Positions 15,488-23,199 of a DNA stretch of 30,607 nucleotides are shown in pieces. The notes under the pieces were generated by a model, which made no database searches, was not told the origin of the DNA, and saw only the letters and a program-made list of their open reading frames with translations. The position numbers were made by a program, and so were the translations under genes. This DNA comes from Clostridium sp. 28_12 (GTDB lineage Bacteria > Bacillota > Clostridia > TANB77 > CAG-508): the NCBI GenBank assembly GCA_001916055.1, contig MNRR01000039.1, positions 1 to 30,607 on the forward strand, read 5' to 3'. How positions within the stretch are numbered: the stretch's first letter is position 1; the number at the start of each line of letters is the position of its first letter.

Positions 15488-16336
15488 TTATATTATTATA
15501 TCTCTTTTAAGCAAATTATTTTTAACAGTTCCAATTCCTATAAAATTTCCATTATTATAAATTTTATAAATTCCGTCTTCAACTTGCCATGTTAATTTTA
15601 CACCATTTAAAAATAATTGCAACCTTTTTGAGTCTAAATTAATATTTTTATAATTTTTAAAATATTTTTCTATTGTTATACATTCTTTTTTTTCTTCTAA
15701 TTCTTCTATTGAAATAGAATCTTCTATTTTAAATTTTCCTACTTGTGTTCTTTTTAATTCTTTCATATATCCAACAGTTTCAAGCTTTTCTGCAACGTTT
15801 TCGCATACTGTTCTGATATATGTTCCCTTTGAACAATGAATTCTAAATTCTATTTGTTTTTTTTCTTTATCTATATTAATGAGTTCTAATTTATAAATAT
15901 TGATTGTTCTTGGCTTAACTTCAATTGTTTCACCTTTCCTTGCATATTCATAAAGTTTTTTTCCATTTATTTTTATTGCAGAATACATAGGTGGAATCTG
16001 TTCTTGTTCTCCTGTTAATTCTTCTAATACTTTTTCTATATTTTCTTTTTCTAATGCTCTTTCTGTTACTGTTTTTTCTTCAATTATTTTGCCTTCTACA
16101 TCTGCGGTATCTGTTTTTGTTCCAAGTTGTAATACTGCTTCATATACCTTATCATGATTTATTATGTATTTAGAAATTTGTGTCCCTTTTCCTATAAGCA
16201 ACGGTAATACTCCTGTTGCATTAGGATCTAAAGTTCCTGTATGTCCAACTTTTTCATTTAATATTTTCTTTGCTTTTCTTACTATATCATGTGATGTACA
16301 ATTTTTAGGTTTATTTATTATTATTATTCCATCCAT
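15488..16336 (-). CDS. truB: tRNA pseudouridine(55) synthase TruB
   Basis: Makes pseudouridine at position 55 in the T loop of tRNAs. The 282-residue protein shows the family signature GHTGTLDPNATGVLP (31-45) with the catalytic Asp37, followed by KVYEAVLQLGTKTDTADVEG and the conserved KGTYIRT segment around residue 171. The C-terminal region (about 230-282) is a short PUA-like end. Its ATG at 16336 lies one base after the nrnA stop codon, so translation is coupled. It is the last gene of the rimP operon. Confidence 0.96.
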   Translation of the reverse strand: MDGIIIINKPKNCTSHDIVRKAKKILNEKVGHTGTLDPNATGVLPLLIGKGTQISKYIINHDKVYEAVLQLGTKTDTADVEGKIIEEKTVTERALEKENIEKVLEELTGEQEQIPPMYSAIKINGKKLYEYARKGETIEVKPRTINIYKLELINIDKEKKQIEFRIHCSKGTYIRTVCENVAEKLETVGYMKELKRTQVGKFKIEDSISIEELEEKKECITIEKYFKNYKNINLDSKRLQLFLNGVKLTWQVEDGIYKIYNNGNFIGIGTVKNNLLKRDIII

Positions 16337-16337
16337 T

Positions 16338-17297
16338 TTACTTTTTTAATCCTTGTTTTACGGCATTTATAATTTTAGTTTTTGCTTGGTCTAGTGTTCC
16401 ATTTATAAAGCATCCTGCTGCTCCTCTATGGCCTCCACCTCCGAGTAACATACATATATCTGAAACATTAACAGTTTCATGAGAACGTAATGAAGCTTTG
16501 TAGCCGTTCGCTCCTTCTTTTTCTTTTAACAATACAGCAACTTCTACATCTTCGATGTCTCTAAGCATTTCTACTAAACCTTCATCGTCTCCCATTTCTG
16601 CATGTGTATTTTCATAATCTTCTAAATTCAAATATGCAAATGCAATTTTTCCATCTTCTAAGAATTCTAATCTATCATATATTATTTTTTCTAATTCACA
16701 ATGTGCTTTGCTTTTCTTTCTTAATGCTATTCTACATATCTCTTTTAATTTTGCACCTTTTCTTACTAATTCAGCAGCAAATTCAAATGTTTCTGGAGTA
16801 ATTCCACCCCATTGAAATCCGCCTGTATCAGTTATAATTCCCGTTAATATACATGTTGCTAATTCTTTTGTTATTTCTAATCCATAATATTCGAACATTG
16901 CCATCAAAACTTGGCAACATGCAGGTGCAACTGGATCAACATAGTTTAAGTCACCAAACATTGCATTTACTGAATGATGGTCTATTTCTATTGTTCTTTT
17001 TGCTGGTTCAAAATATTCTTTTCCACATGCTAAACGTTTCAAATCTGTACAGTCTACTGAAATTGCTAAATCATATGGTTCTTCTTGTCCTTTTTCTAAT
17101 ATTTTTTCTGAACCTGGCAAAAATTTGAAATCTTTAGAATATTCTGGAATTATAACATCTGCATTCTTTCCTAATTGTGTAACTGCATGCATCACTGATA
17201 GAGAGCTTGCAACAGCATCTCCATCAGGTGATTCATGTGCTAATATTACTATTGTTTCTGCTTTTTTTATTTCATCTAATATTGCATCTAATGTCAT
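16338..17297 (-). CDS. nrnA: DHH-family oligoribonuclease / phosphatase NrnA
   Basis: NrnA-type enzymes degrade 2-5 nt RNA fragments and often pAp, finishing mRNA decay. The 319-residue protein has the DHH domain motifs HESPDGDA (21-28), VDCTD (81-85) and DHHS (106-109), and the DHHA1 domain signature GGGGHRGAAG near residue 290. The ATG overlaps the rbfA stop codon by one base (TAATG), so it is translationally coupled in the infB operon, where this gene is typical for Firmicutes. Whether it prefers nanoRNA, pAp or cyclic dinucleotide products cannot be read from sequence. Confidence 0.93.
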   Translation of the reverse strand: MTLDAILDEIKKAETIVILAHESPDGDAVASSLSVMHAVTQLGKNADVIIPEYSKDFKFLPGSEKILEKGQEEPYDLAISVDCTDLKRLACGKEYFEPAKRTIEIDHHSVNAMFGDLNYVDPVAPACCQVLMAMFEYYGLEITKELATCILTGIITDTGGFQWGGITPETFEFAAELVRKGAKLKEICRIALRKKSKAHCELEKIIYDRLEFLEDGKIAFAYLNLEDYENTHAEMGDDEGLVEMLRDIEDVEVAVLLKEKEGANGYKASLRSHETVNVSDICMLLGGGGHRGAAGCFINGTLDQAKTKIINAVKQGLKK

Positions 17298-17665
17298 TAT
17301 TGCTTGTTTCCTCCATTATCTTTCATTATATCATTTAAAATACTATCTATTCTTGCACCATATTCTAAAGATTCATCTAATTCAAATACTAATTCTGGTG
17401 TATTTCTCAAGTTTATTCTTTTTGCTAATTCTGAACGTAAATACCCAGAAGATTTTTTTAGCCCTGCTAATGTTTCTTTAATATTCTTAGAGTTTAGAAT
17501 GCTTACTGAAACTTTTGCATATTTTAAATCAGGTGTTACTTTTACTCTTGTTACACTAATCATTCCTGTAACACTTGGTTCTTTTAAGTCATAACTAATT
17601 ATTTGGCTAAGTTCTTTTCTATATTCTTCGTCAATTCTTCCTTGACGATTATTATTCTTTGGCAT
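17297..17665 (-). CDS. rbfA: 30S ribosome-binding factor RbfA
   Basis: RbfA assists late maturation of the 30S subunit and the 5' end of 16S rRNA. The 122-residue length and single KH-like domain are typical, with GMISVTRVKVTPDLKYAKVSVSIL (described by positions 35-58) as the conserved core. AAAGGAG precedes the ATG at 17665. It lies 16 bases after infB and overlaps nrnA by one base. Confidence 0.95.
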   Translation of the reverse strand: MPKNNNRQGRIDEEYRKELSQIISYDLKEPSVTGMISVTRVKVTPDLKYAKVSVSILNSKNIKETLAGLKKSSGYLRSELAKRINLRNTPELVFELDESLEYGARIDSILNDIMKDNGGNKQ

Positions 17666-17681
17666 TTTTTTCTCCTTTCTG

Positions 17682-20585
17682 CTATCTCTTAATTTCTTCC
17701 ATAATGTATGCTTCTAGGATATCTCCTTCTTTAATGTCATTAAATTTCTCAATTTGGATACCACATTCAAATCCTTTAGATACTTCTTTTGCATCATCTT
17801 TAAATCTTTTCAAAGATGCAAGTTTTCCGTCATGTATTACTACATTGTCACGTAAAACTCTTACTCCTGCATTTCTTTCTAATTTTCCATCTAATACATA
17901 TGCTCCACCAATTGTTCCGACATTTGAGATTTTAAATGTTTGTCTGATTTCGGCATTACCTATAATATGTTCTTCATATTTTGGTGCTAGCATTCCTTTC
18001 ATTGCTGCTTGAACATCATCAATCGCTTGATATATTACTGAATATTGCTTGATTTCTACTTCTTCTTTTTCTGCCATGTCTTTTGCAGTTGGCATTGGTC
18101 TAACATTAAATGCTATAATTATCGCATTTGAAACTTTTGCAAGTGTTACATCAGATTCTGTAACTGCTCCTGCTGCTGCATGTATTACTTTTACTACAAC
18201 TTCTTCATTTGACAATTTTTCCATTGATTGTTTTATTGCTTCTACAGAACCTTGAACATCTGCTTTTACTATTAAGTTTAATACTTTCAAATCTCCTGCT
18301 TCCATTTTGCTGAATAAGTTATCTAATGTTACTTTTGTTGTAGCATTTATTGTTTTTTCTCTTTCTAGACGTTTTCTCTTTTCTATCAAGTGTTTAGCTG
18401 TTTTTTCATCTTTTACTTCATAGAATATATCTCCTGCTTGTGGTACTTCTGTTAATCCCATGATTTCAACAGGTGTTGATGGTCCGGCTTTTTTTACTTT
18501 TTTGCCTTTTTCGTCTGTCATACTTCTTATTCTACCAATTGATGAACCTACAACTATTGTATCTCCAACATCAAGAGTTCCTCTTTGTACTAACATTGAA
18601 GCTATTGCTCCTTTGTTTTTGTCTAACCTTGCTTCTATTACTACACCTTTTGCTTGTTTATTAGGATTTGCTTTTAATTCCAACATATCGGCTTCTAATA
18701 ATACCATTTCTAGTAATTGGTCTATGTTTTGATGTTGTTTTGCAGAGATTGGTACAAATATTGTATCTCCTCCCCATTCTTCTGGTACTAGTTCATATGC
18801 CATTAATTCTTGCTTTACTTTGTCAATATTTGCATCTGGTAAATCCATTTTGTTTATTGCAACAATTATTGGAATTCCAGCTGATTTCGCATGGTTTATT
18901 GCTTCTACAGTTTGTGGCATTACACCATCATTTGCTGCAACTACAAGAATCGCTATATCTGTTATTTGAGCTCCTCTTGCTCTCATTGCTGTAAATGCTT
19001 CATGTCCTGGTGTATCTAAGAATGTAATTTCTCTGTCATTTACTTTTACTTTGTATGCACCTATATGTTGTGTAATTCCTCCTGCTTCTCCTTCTATAAC
19101 ATTTGTCTTTTTAACTGCATCTAGTAATGATGTTTTTCCATGGTCTACGTGTCCCATTACTACAACTACTGGTGGACGTGGTTGTAAATCTTCTTCTCTG
19201 TCTTCTGAATCATCAAATAAGATATCTTCTTCAGTTACTGTTTCTTTTTTGTTTACTTTTACCCCAAATTCATCAGCAATTAATGAGGCTGTATCAAAAT
19301 CTATTTCATTATTTATTGTAGCCATTACTCCATAACCTAATAATTTTTTAATAACTTCAGCAGTTGTTTTCTTTAATTCTGCTGCAAAGTCTTTTACTGT
19401 AATTGTTTCAGGGATTGTAATTTCTTCTAGTTTGAATATTTTTTGTTTATTACGACTTTCTTCATTTTTACTTGCTTTTTTCTTTCCTTTTTTACCTCTT
19501 TGTGTTGTTAAATCATAATAATCTAGCATTCCACCATCTTGTTCGTCAAACATATTTGATAAACTATCTGTTCTCTTTAAACCTTTTAATTTATGTTCAT
19601 TTATTTCGCCAGTTTGATTGTTTTTTCTTGATTTATTATTTTTCTTATTTTTATATTCTCTTGCTGGTTCTTTTTCAACATTTTCTACTGACATTATATC
19701 CTTAATATTTTTTTCTATTCTTTTTTCATCTAATGGTCTGTTTCCATTGAATCTTGGATTTCCACCTTGTCTGTTTCTATTATCAAATCTTCCGCCATTA
19801 TTATTGTTATTATTAGGTCTATTATTTCTATCAAATCTTGGTCTGTTTCCATTATTACCATTATTAGCATAATTTCTATCAAAATTACGATTTCCTTGTT
19901 GGTTTGAATTTCTATCATTATTAAATCTGTTTTTTCTGAAATCGTTTTGATTTTGGCCATTTCTGTTATTTCTATTATCCCTATTTTCTCTATTATCTCT
20001 ATTTTCTCTATTATCTCTATTGTTTGGATTAAATCTTTTTTCTGGCATTTTCTTTTCTTCATTGATTACTTTTTCTTCAACTTTTTCATTTTTTACTTCA
20101 ACATCCATTTTATTCTCTTTTATTTCTACCTTTTCTTCAACTTTTTGAGTCACAACCGGCTCCTCTTTCTTTACTTCTTTTTTTATTCCAAATAATTCAT
20201 CTACTGTCATTGGTTTAGATGGCTTATTTCTATAAACAATATTATAGTCTTTGTTTTTCTTTCTTTCTACAAAGCCTACATTATTCTTTTTTTCTGCTTT
20301 TTTTCCTTCTTCTTTTGGCTTAATGCTGTCATCATTTACTATAACTTCTCTTCTTATTATGACTGGTGAATCATTTTTCTCAGTTTTTGCTTTTTCTTGA
20401 TTTGCCTTCTTTTCTTCTGTTTTTTTAGGTTTTATAGCATTTTCTTGTATTCTTTTAGCATCTTCTTCACTTACAGAACTTAAATGACTCTTTGCCTCTA
20501 TGTTTAATTTTTTAGCAATTTCTAATACTTCTTTACTGGTTAAGTTTAATTCTTTGGCTATGTCATATAATTTTATCTTACCCAA
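17682..20585 (-). CDS. infB: Translation initiation factor IF-2
   Basis: IF-2 is the GTPase that brings initiator tRNA to the ribosome. About 967 residues. The N-terminal IF2N motif (KIKLYDIAKELNLTSKEVLE) follows the start; residues of about 185-290 are an Asn/Arg/Asp/Gly-rich disordered region; a second IF2N motif lies near 390-440. The GTPase core has G1 GHVDHGKT (478-485), DTPGHE and NKMD. I place the start at the TTG at 20585 because the segment GGGGGGTGAT, nearly the full anti-Shine-Dalgarno complement, lies eight bases upstream and MGKIKLYDIAKEL fits the family N-terminus. A GTG at 20594 and an ATG at 20591 are the alternatives but lie too close to it. The start overlaps the rnpM (ylxR) 3' end. 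Confidence 0.95.
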   Translation of the reverse strand: MGKIKLYDIAKELNLTSKEVLEIAKKLNIEAKSHLSSVSEEDAKRIQENAIKPKKTEEKKANQEKAKTEKNDSPVIIRREVIVNDDSIKPKEEGKKAEKKNNVGFVERKKNKDYNIVYRNKPSKPMTVDELFGIKKEVKKEEPVVTQKVEEKVEIKENKMDVEVKNEKVEEKVINEEKKMPEKRFNPNNRDNRENRDNRENRDNRNNRNGQNQNDFRKNRFNNDRNSNQQGNRNFDRNYANNGNNGNRPRFDRNNRPNNNNNNGGRFDNRNRQGGNPRFNGNRPLDEKRIEKNIKDIMSVENVEKEPAREYKNKKNNKSRKNNQTGEINEHKLKGLKRTDSLSNMFDEQDGGMLDYYDLTTQRGKKGKKKASKNEESRNKQKIFKLEEITIPETITVKDFAAELKKTTAEVIKKLLGYGVMATINNEIDFDTASLIADEFGVKVNKKETVTEEDILFDDSEDREEDLQPRPPVVVVMGHVDHGKTSLLDAVKKTNVIEGEAGGITQHIGAYKVKVNDREITFLDTPGHEAFTAMRARGAQITDIAILVVAANDGVMPQTVEAINHAKSAGIPIIVAINKMDLPDANIDKVKQELMAYELVPEEWGGDTIFVPISAKQHQNIDQLLEMVLLEADMLELKANPNKQAKGVVIEARLDKNKGAIASMLVQRGTLDVGDTIVVGSSIGRIRSMTDEKGKKVKKAGPSTPVEIMGLTEVPQAGDIFYEVKDEKTAKHLIEKRKRLEREKTINATTKVTLDNLFSKMEAGDLKVLNLIVKADVQGSVEAIKQSMEKLSNEEVVVKVIHAAAGAVTESDVTLAKVSNAIIIAFNVRPMPTAKDMAEKEEVEIKQYSVIYQAIDDVQAAMKGMLAPKYEEHIIGNAEIRQTFKISNVGTIGGAYVLDGKLERNAGVRVLRDNVVIHDGKLASLKRFKDDAKEVSKGFECGIQIEKFNDIKEGDILEAYIMEEIKR
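19963..20024. repeat. 18-bp tandem repeat inside infB
   Basis: Two identical 18-bp units (19981-19998 and 19999-20016) follow a diverged third (19963-19980) and run into a partial fourth. They encode repeated six-residue units of the NRDNRE type in the disordered region of IF-2. The surrounding 300 bases are also low in complexity, with many AAT/AGA codons. Confidence 0.85.
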
Positions 20586-20859
20586 TAACATCACCCCCCA
20601 TTTTACTTTCTATTGCATTTTTTATTTGTTCATATGTATCATCATTTATTTTTATTTCTAATGTTCTTTCTAATTTTTTACTTTTTTTAGCCCTTTCAAA
20701 ACAATCCATATTATAACAAATATATGCACCTCGTCCAGGCTCTTTTCCACTTTCATCTACTTTTATAATATTCTCTTTATTTTTTACTATTCTTAACAGC
20801 TCATTTTTATTTTTTTGCGTCCTACATACTATACACGTTCTTTGTGGTATATTTTTCAA
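20578..20859 (-). CDS. rnpM: YlxR-family RNA-binding protein (RNase P modulator RnpM)
   Basis: A 93-residue basic protein of the YlxR family, which binds RNA; the B. subtilis member was reported to modulate RNase P. Conserved features are RTCIVCR (7-13, with Cys9 and Cys12) and the GRGAYIC segment (42-48). It starts with TTG at 20859, seven bases after GGGAGG; no ATG fits. The 3' end overlaps the infB start by eight bases. The L7Ae-type gene ylxQ, which often lies between ylxR and infB in Firmicutes, is missing here. Confidence 0.92.
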   Translation of the reverse strand: MKNIPQRTCIVCRTQKNKNELLRIVKNKENIIKVDESGKEPGRGAYICYNMDCFERAKKSKKLERTLEIKINDDTYEQIKNAIESKMGGDVIG

Positions 20860-20879
20860 TTATATTCCTCCCTTAAGGT

Positions 20880-21980
20880 TTACTCTGCTTCATTTTCTTC
20901 TTTTGTTTCTTCTGCTTTAGCAGCTAACATCTCTCTGAATTGTGATTCTGATTTTATATCTATTTTCCATCCTGTTAATTTTGCAGCTAATCTCGCATTT
21001 TGTCCGGCTTTACCTATTGCAAGTGATAGTTGATCATCTGGAACTATTACTTGTGCAAATTTTTCTTCTTCTTTAATATCTACTGCCATTATTTGTGCTG
21101 GTAATAATGCTGATGATATAAATATACTTGGGTCTGCATTCCATTCTATTACATCTATTTTTTCTCCATGTAATTCATTTATTACATTTTGTATACGTAT
21201 TCCTTTTTGACCTACACAAGAACCAACTGGATCTATATTTTCATTTGGTGAATACACTGCAACTTTACTTCTTAATCCTGGGTCTCTTGATACACTCTTT
21301 ATTTCTATTAATCCTTCATATATTTCAGGTATTTCAAATTCTAGTAATTTTCTTACAAAATCTGGATGTGTTCTTGATATTATTGCTTGTGGTGCTCCTT
21401 TTTCTCCTCTTTCTACATCTACCACATATCCTTTTATTTTATCATTTACATGATATGTTTCTGTTGGTATTTGATCTTTAGCTAACATTATTCCTTCTAG
21501 TTTTCCTAAATCCATTACTACTATGTGTTTATCAGCTTTTTGAATTAGTCCTGAAACAATTTCGCCCTTTCTTTCATTATATTCGTTAAATACCATATTT
21601 CTTTCTGTTTCTCTTAATTTTTGGATTATTACTTGTTTTGCTGTTTGTGCTGCAATTCTTCCAAAGTCTCTTGGCACTATCTCTACTGCAACTTCATCTC
21701 CTATGTTTAAATGAACATCTATTTTTCTGGCATCTTCTAAACTTATTTCTAATGCGTCATCATTTGCTCTTTCCATTACTTCTTTGATTGAGTATACATG
21801 TGTTTCCCCTGTTTTTTCATCTATTCTTACATCTACGTTTTCTAATGCATCAAAATTTCTTTTATATGCTGTTATTAGAGCTGTTCTTATTGATTCTAAT
21901 AATTCTTCTTTTTTTATTCCCTTTTCTTTTTCTAATTCTTCCAAAGCTAATATTAATTCTTTATTATCTATTGCTTTCAT
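20880..21980 (-). CDS. nusA: Transcription termination/antitermination protein NusA
   Basis: NusA binds RNA polymerase and nascent RNA and controls pausing, termination and antitermination. The 366-residue protein has the N-terminal polymerase-binding domain (about 1-125), an S1 domain (about 130-200), and two KH domains (about 205-350) with the signatures DPVGSCVGQKGIRIQ and LAIGKAGQNARLAAKLTGW. It ends in a short acidic tail, without the extra C-terminal repeats of enterobacteria, as in other Firmicutes. AAAGGAAG precedes the ATG at 21980. It is the second gene of the rimP operon. Confidence 0.97.
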   Translation of the reverse strand: MKAIDNKELILALEELEKEKGIKKEELLESIRTALITAYKRNFDALENVDVRIDEKTGETHVYSIKEVMERANDDALEISLEDARKIDVHLNIGDEVAVEIVPRDFGRIAAQTAKQVIIQKLRETERNMVFNEYNERKGEIVSGLIQKADKHIVVMDLGKLEGIMLAKDQIPTETYHVNDKIKGYVVDVERGEKGAPQAIISRTHPDFVRKLLEFEIPEIYEGLIEIKSVSRDPGLRSKVAVYSPNENIDPVGSCVGQKGIRIQNVINELHGEKIDVIEWNADPSIFISSALLPAQIMAVDIKEEEKFAQVIVPDDQLSLAIGKAGQNARLAAKLTGWKIDIKSESQFREMLAAKAEETKEENEAE

Positions 21981-22011
21981 TTTTATACTTCCTTTCTTTT
22001 ATTGTGAAAAT

Positions 22012-22464
22012 TTAGTTTTCCCAGTTGTATATAGTTTTTAATTGAGCTATGTTTTTTCTATCGAATTTGATTTCATCAATTGTAATTGTGTCTGCATCAA
22101 ATGCTTTTAACTCTCCTATATAGCTTTTTCTTCCATTTTCATCTTTTTTATATAATTTTGCTTCAACTTGATTTCCTATATTTTGCTCTAAATGACTATC
22201 TTTTTTCAATATTCTTTCAATTCCTGGTGATGATACTTCTAAGAAATATTGGTCTTTTATATAATCTGCTTGGTCTAATAAATCATTTATTTCATCATTT
22301 ACTTTTTCGCAATCATTTAAGTCTATTCCATCTGGCTTATCTATGTATATTCTTAAATAATAATTTGGTCCTTCTTTGGCATATTCTACATCATATAGGC
22401 TATATCCTATATTTTCAATTTTTTCTTTTACTAGTTCTTCTACTTTTTCTTCTATCTTTGCCAT
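22012..22464 (-). CDS. rimP: Ribosome maturation factor RimP
   Basis: RimP helps assemble the 30S subunit, including S12 incorporation. The 150-residue protein has the conserved YDVEYAKEGPNYYLRIYID and LEVSSPGIER segments (about residues 23-41 and 80-89) and the C-terminal SH3-like part. AGAAGGAGG precedes the ATG at 22464. It opens the rimP-nusA-rnpM-infB-rbfA-nrnA-truB operon behind the promoter at 22535-22563. Confidence 0.95.
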   Translation of the reverse strand: MAKIEEKVEELVKEKIENIGYSLYDVEYAKEGPNYYLRIYIDKPDGIDLNDCEKVNDEINDLLDQADYIKDQYFLEVSSPGIERILKKDSHLEQNIGNQVEAKLYKKDENGRKSYIGELKAFDADTITIDEIKFDRKNIAQLKTIYNWEN

Positions 22465-22484
22465 AAAACCTCCTTCTCACGATT

Positions 22485-22511
22485 GAAGAGTAGGATTTGT
22501 TCCTACTCTTC
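22485..22511 (-). promoter_or_regulatory. Hairpin in the rimP-nusA-infB operon leader
   Basis: A perfect 11-bp stem (22485-22495 with 22501-22511, GAAGAGTAGGA and complement) with a five-base loop sits between the promoter and the rimP ribosome binding site. It has no T run on the minus strand, so it is a leader structure rather than a terminator. It might mediate feedback control by one of the encoded RNA-binding proteins; that is a guess. Confidence 0.6.
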
Positions 22512-22534
22512 TGCGCCTTTTTATGTTCTTTTTA

Positions 22535-22563
22535 ATTATACCCAATTTTTGCCATAAAATCAA
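22535..22563 (-). promoter_or_regulatory. Sigma-A promoter of the rimP-nusA-infB operon
   Basis: Minus strand TTGATT (22558-22563), 17-bp spacer, perfect TATAAT (22535-22540). It lies back to back with the plus-strand promoter at 22591-22619; 27 bp separate the two -35 elements. Confidence 0.85.
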
Positions 22564-22590
22564 GTTTTTTTGGAAATTTTCTTTATTTTT

Positions 22591-22619
22591 TTGACATTTT
22601 ACATAAAATATATTATAAT
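22591..22619 (+). promoter_or_regulatory. Perfect consensus sigma-A promoter of the plus-strand gene
   Basis: TTGACA (22591-22596), 17-bp spacer, TATAAT (22614-22619). The transcript would carry a leader of about 90 bases with possible small stems: GGGTATATCCC (22634-22644) and a nested pair, TTGTG/CACAA around TGCAA/TTGCA (22648-22684). Confidence 0.9.
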
Positions 22620-22717
22620 AGTTTTTAGATACAGGGTATATCCCAAGTTGTGCAAGCCTCGTGTTTGCATCCAGTAATACACAAATTGTGAAAAAATTTT
22701 TTTGGAGGTATTCACAC

Positions 22718-23155
22718 ATGAAAAATTTATTAGCATCAAAAAAATTCTATCTCGCAAGCAGTGAGGAAATCCCTTGCAAAGGAGGACGGTTGGTTGGCTA
22801 TCGCCTAAAAGAAAATAAGTACTCAAGAAATGAGTTCAGCATTAAAGGCGTAACAACCTCTACTATCAAGAAAGTGTCACAGATTGCAGAAAGTATTTTT
22901 GTCTTAAAAACCAAGCAGGGAAATTATGTAACAAGTATATCTGCTGATTCTTCCACCCTCTGGCTGATAACACCAGAAAAACCCGTAGTTGGACAAGATA
23001 TGAAAAATTGTCTTAAGTTAACTTGGTGTGGCAAGGAATACTACTCACAACCGCATAGAACAGAAATGATACTTGACACACTAAAAGTTTCTAACAAGAT
23101 TTATCTTGCTGCGACGAGACGAAAGTTTTACATCTGCTACATAGCAGATATGTAA
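22718..23155 (+). CDS. Soluble protein of unknown function, only plus-strand gene in the window
   Basis: A 145-residue basic protein without signal peptide or membrane segment. The pattern is mixed alpha/beta, with KYSRNEFSIKGVTTSTIKKV and YYSQPHRTEMILDTLKV as possible conserved segments. The start at 22718 follows GGAGG by nine bases; an in-frame upstream ATG at 22661 lacks a ribosome binding site. It has a perfect promoter, a structured leader and a shared terminator, so it is a complete single-gene unit inserted head-to-head with rimP and tail-to-tail with mutS. Codons such as CGC, CTG and AGG and visibly higher G+C differ from neighbouring genes, suggesting transfer. I do not recognise the family. 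Confidence 0.78.
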   Translation: MKNLLASKKFYLASSEEIPCKGGRLVGYRLKENKYSRNEFSIKGVTTSTIKKVSQIAESIFVLKTKQGNYVTSISADSSTLWLITPEKPVVGQDMKNCLKLTWCGKEYYSQPHRTEMILDTLKVSNKIYLAATRRKFYICYIADM

Positions 23156-23158
23156 AAC

Positions 23159-23197
23159 ACAAAACACTCTCTCATTTTCGATGAGAGAGTGTTTTGT
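23159..23197. terminator. Bidirectional terminator between the plus-strand gene and mutS
   Basis: A perfect 17-bp stem (23159-23175 with 23181-23197) with a five-base loop TTTCG. It lies between two convergent stop codons. The plus-strand exit continues with TATTTATTTCATTTTT; the minus-strand exit with TTTTAC. Confidence 0.9.
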
Positions 23198-23199
23198 AT

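Noticed and set aside
19730..20062. Minus-strand 110-codon frame inside infB
   Set aside because: It is an out-of-frame reading of the low-complexity repeat in IF-2 and has no start signals.
22477..22826. Two minus-strand open frames of 75-80 codons upstream of rimP
   Set aside because: They overlap the divergent promoters and the leader of the plus-strand gene, have no ribosome binding site and resemble no protein.
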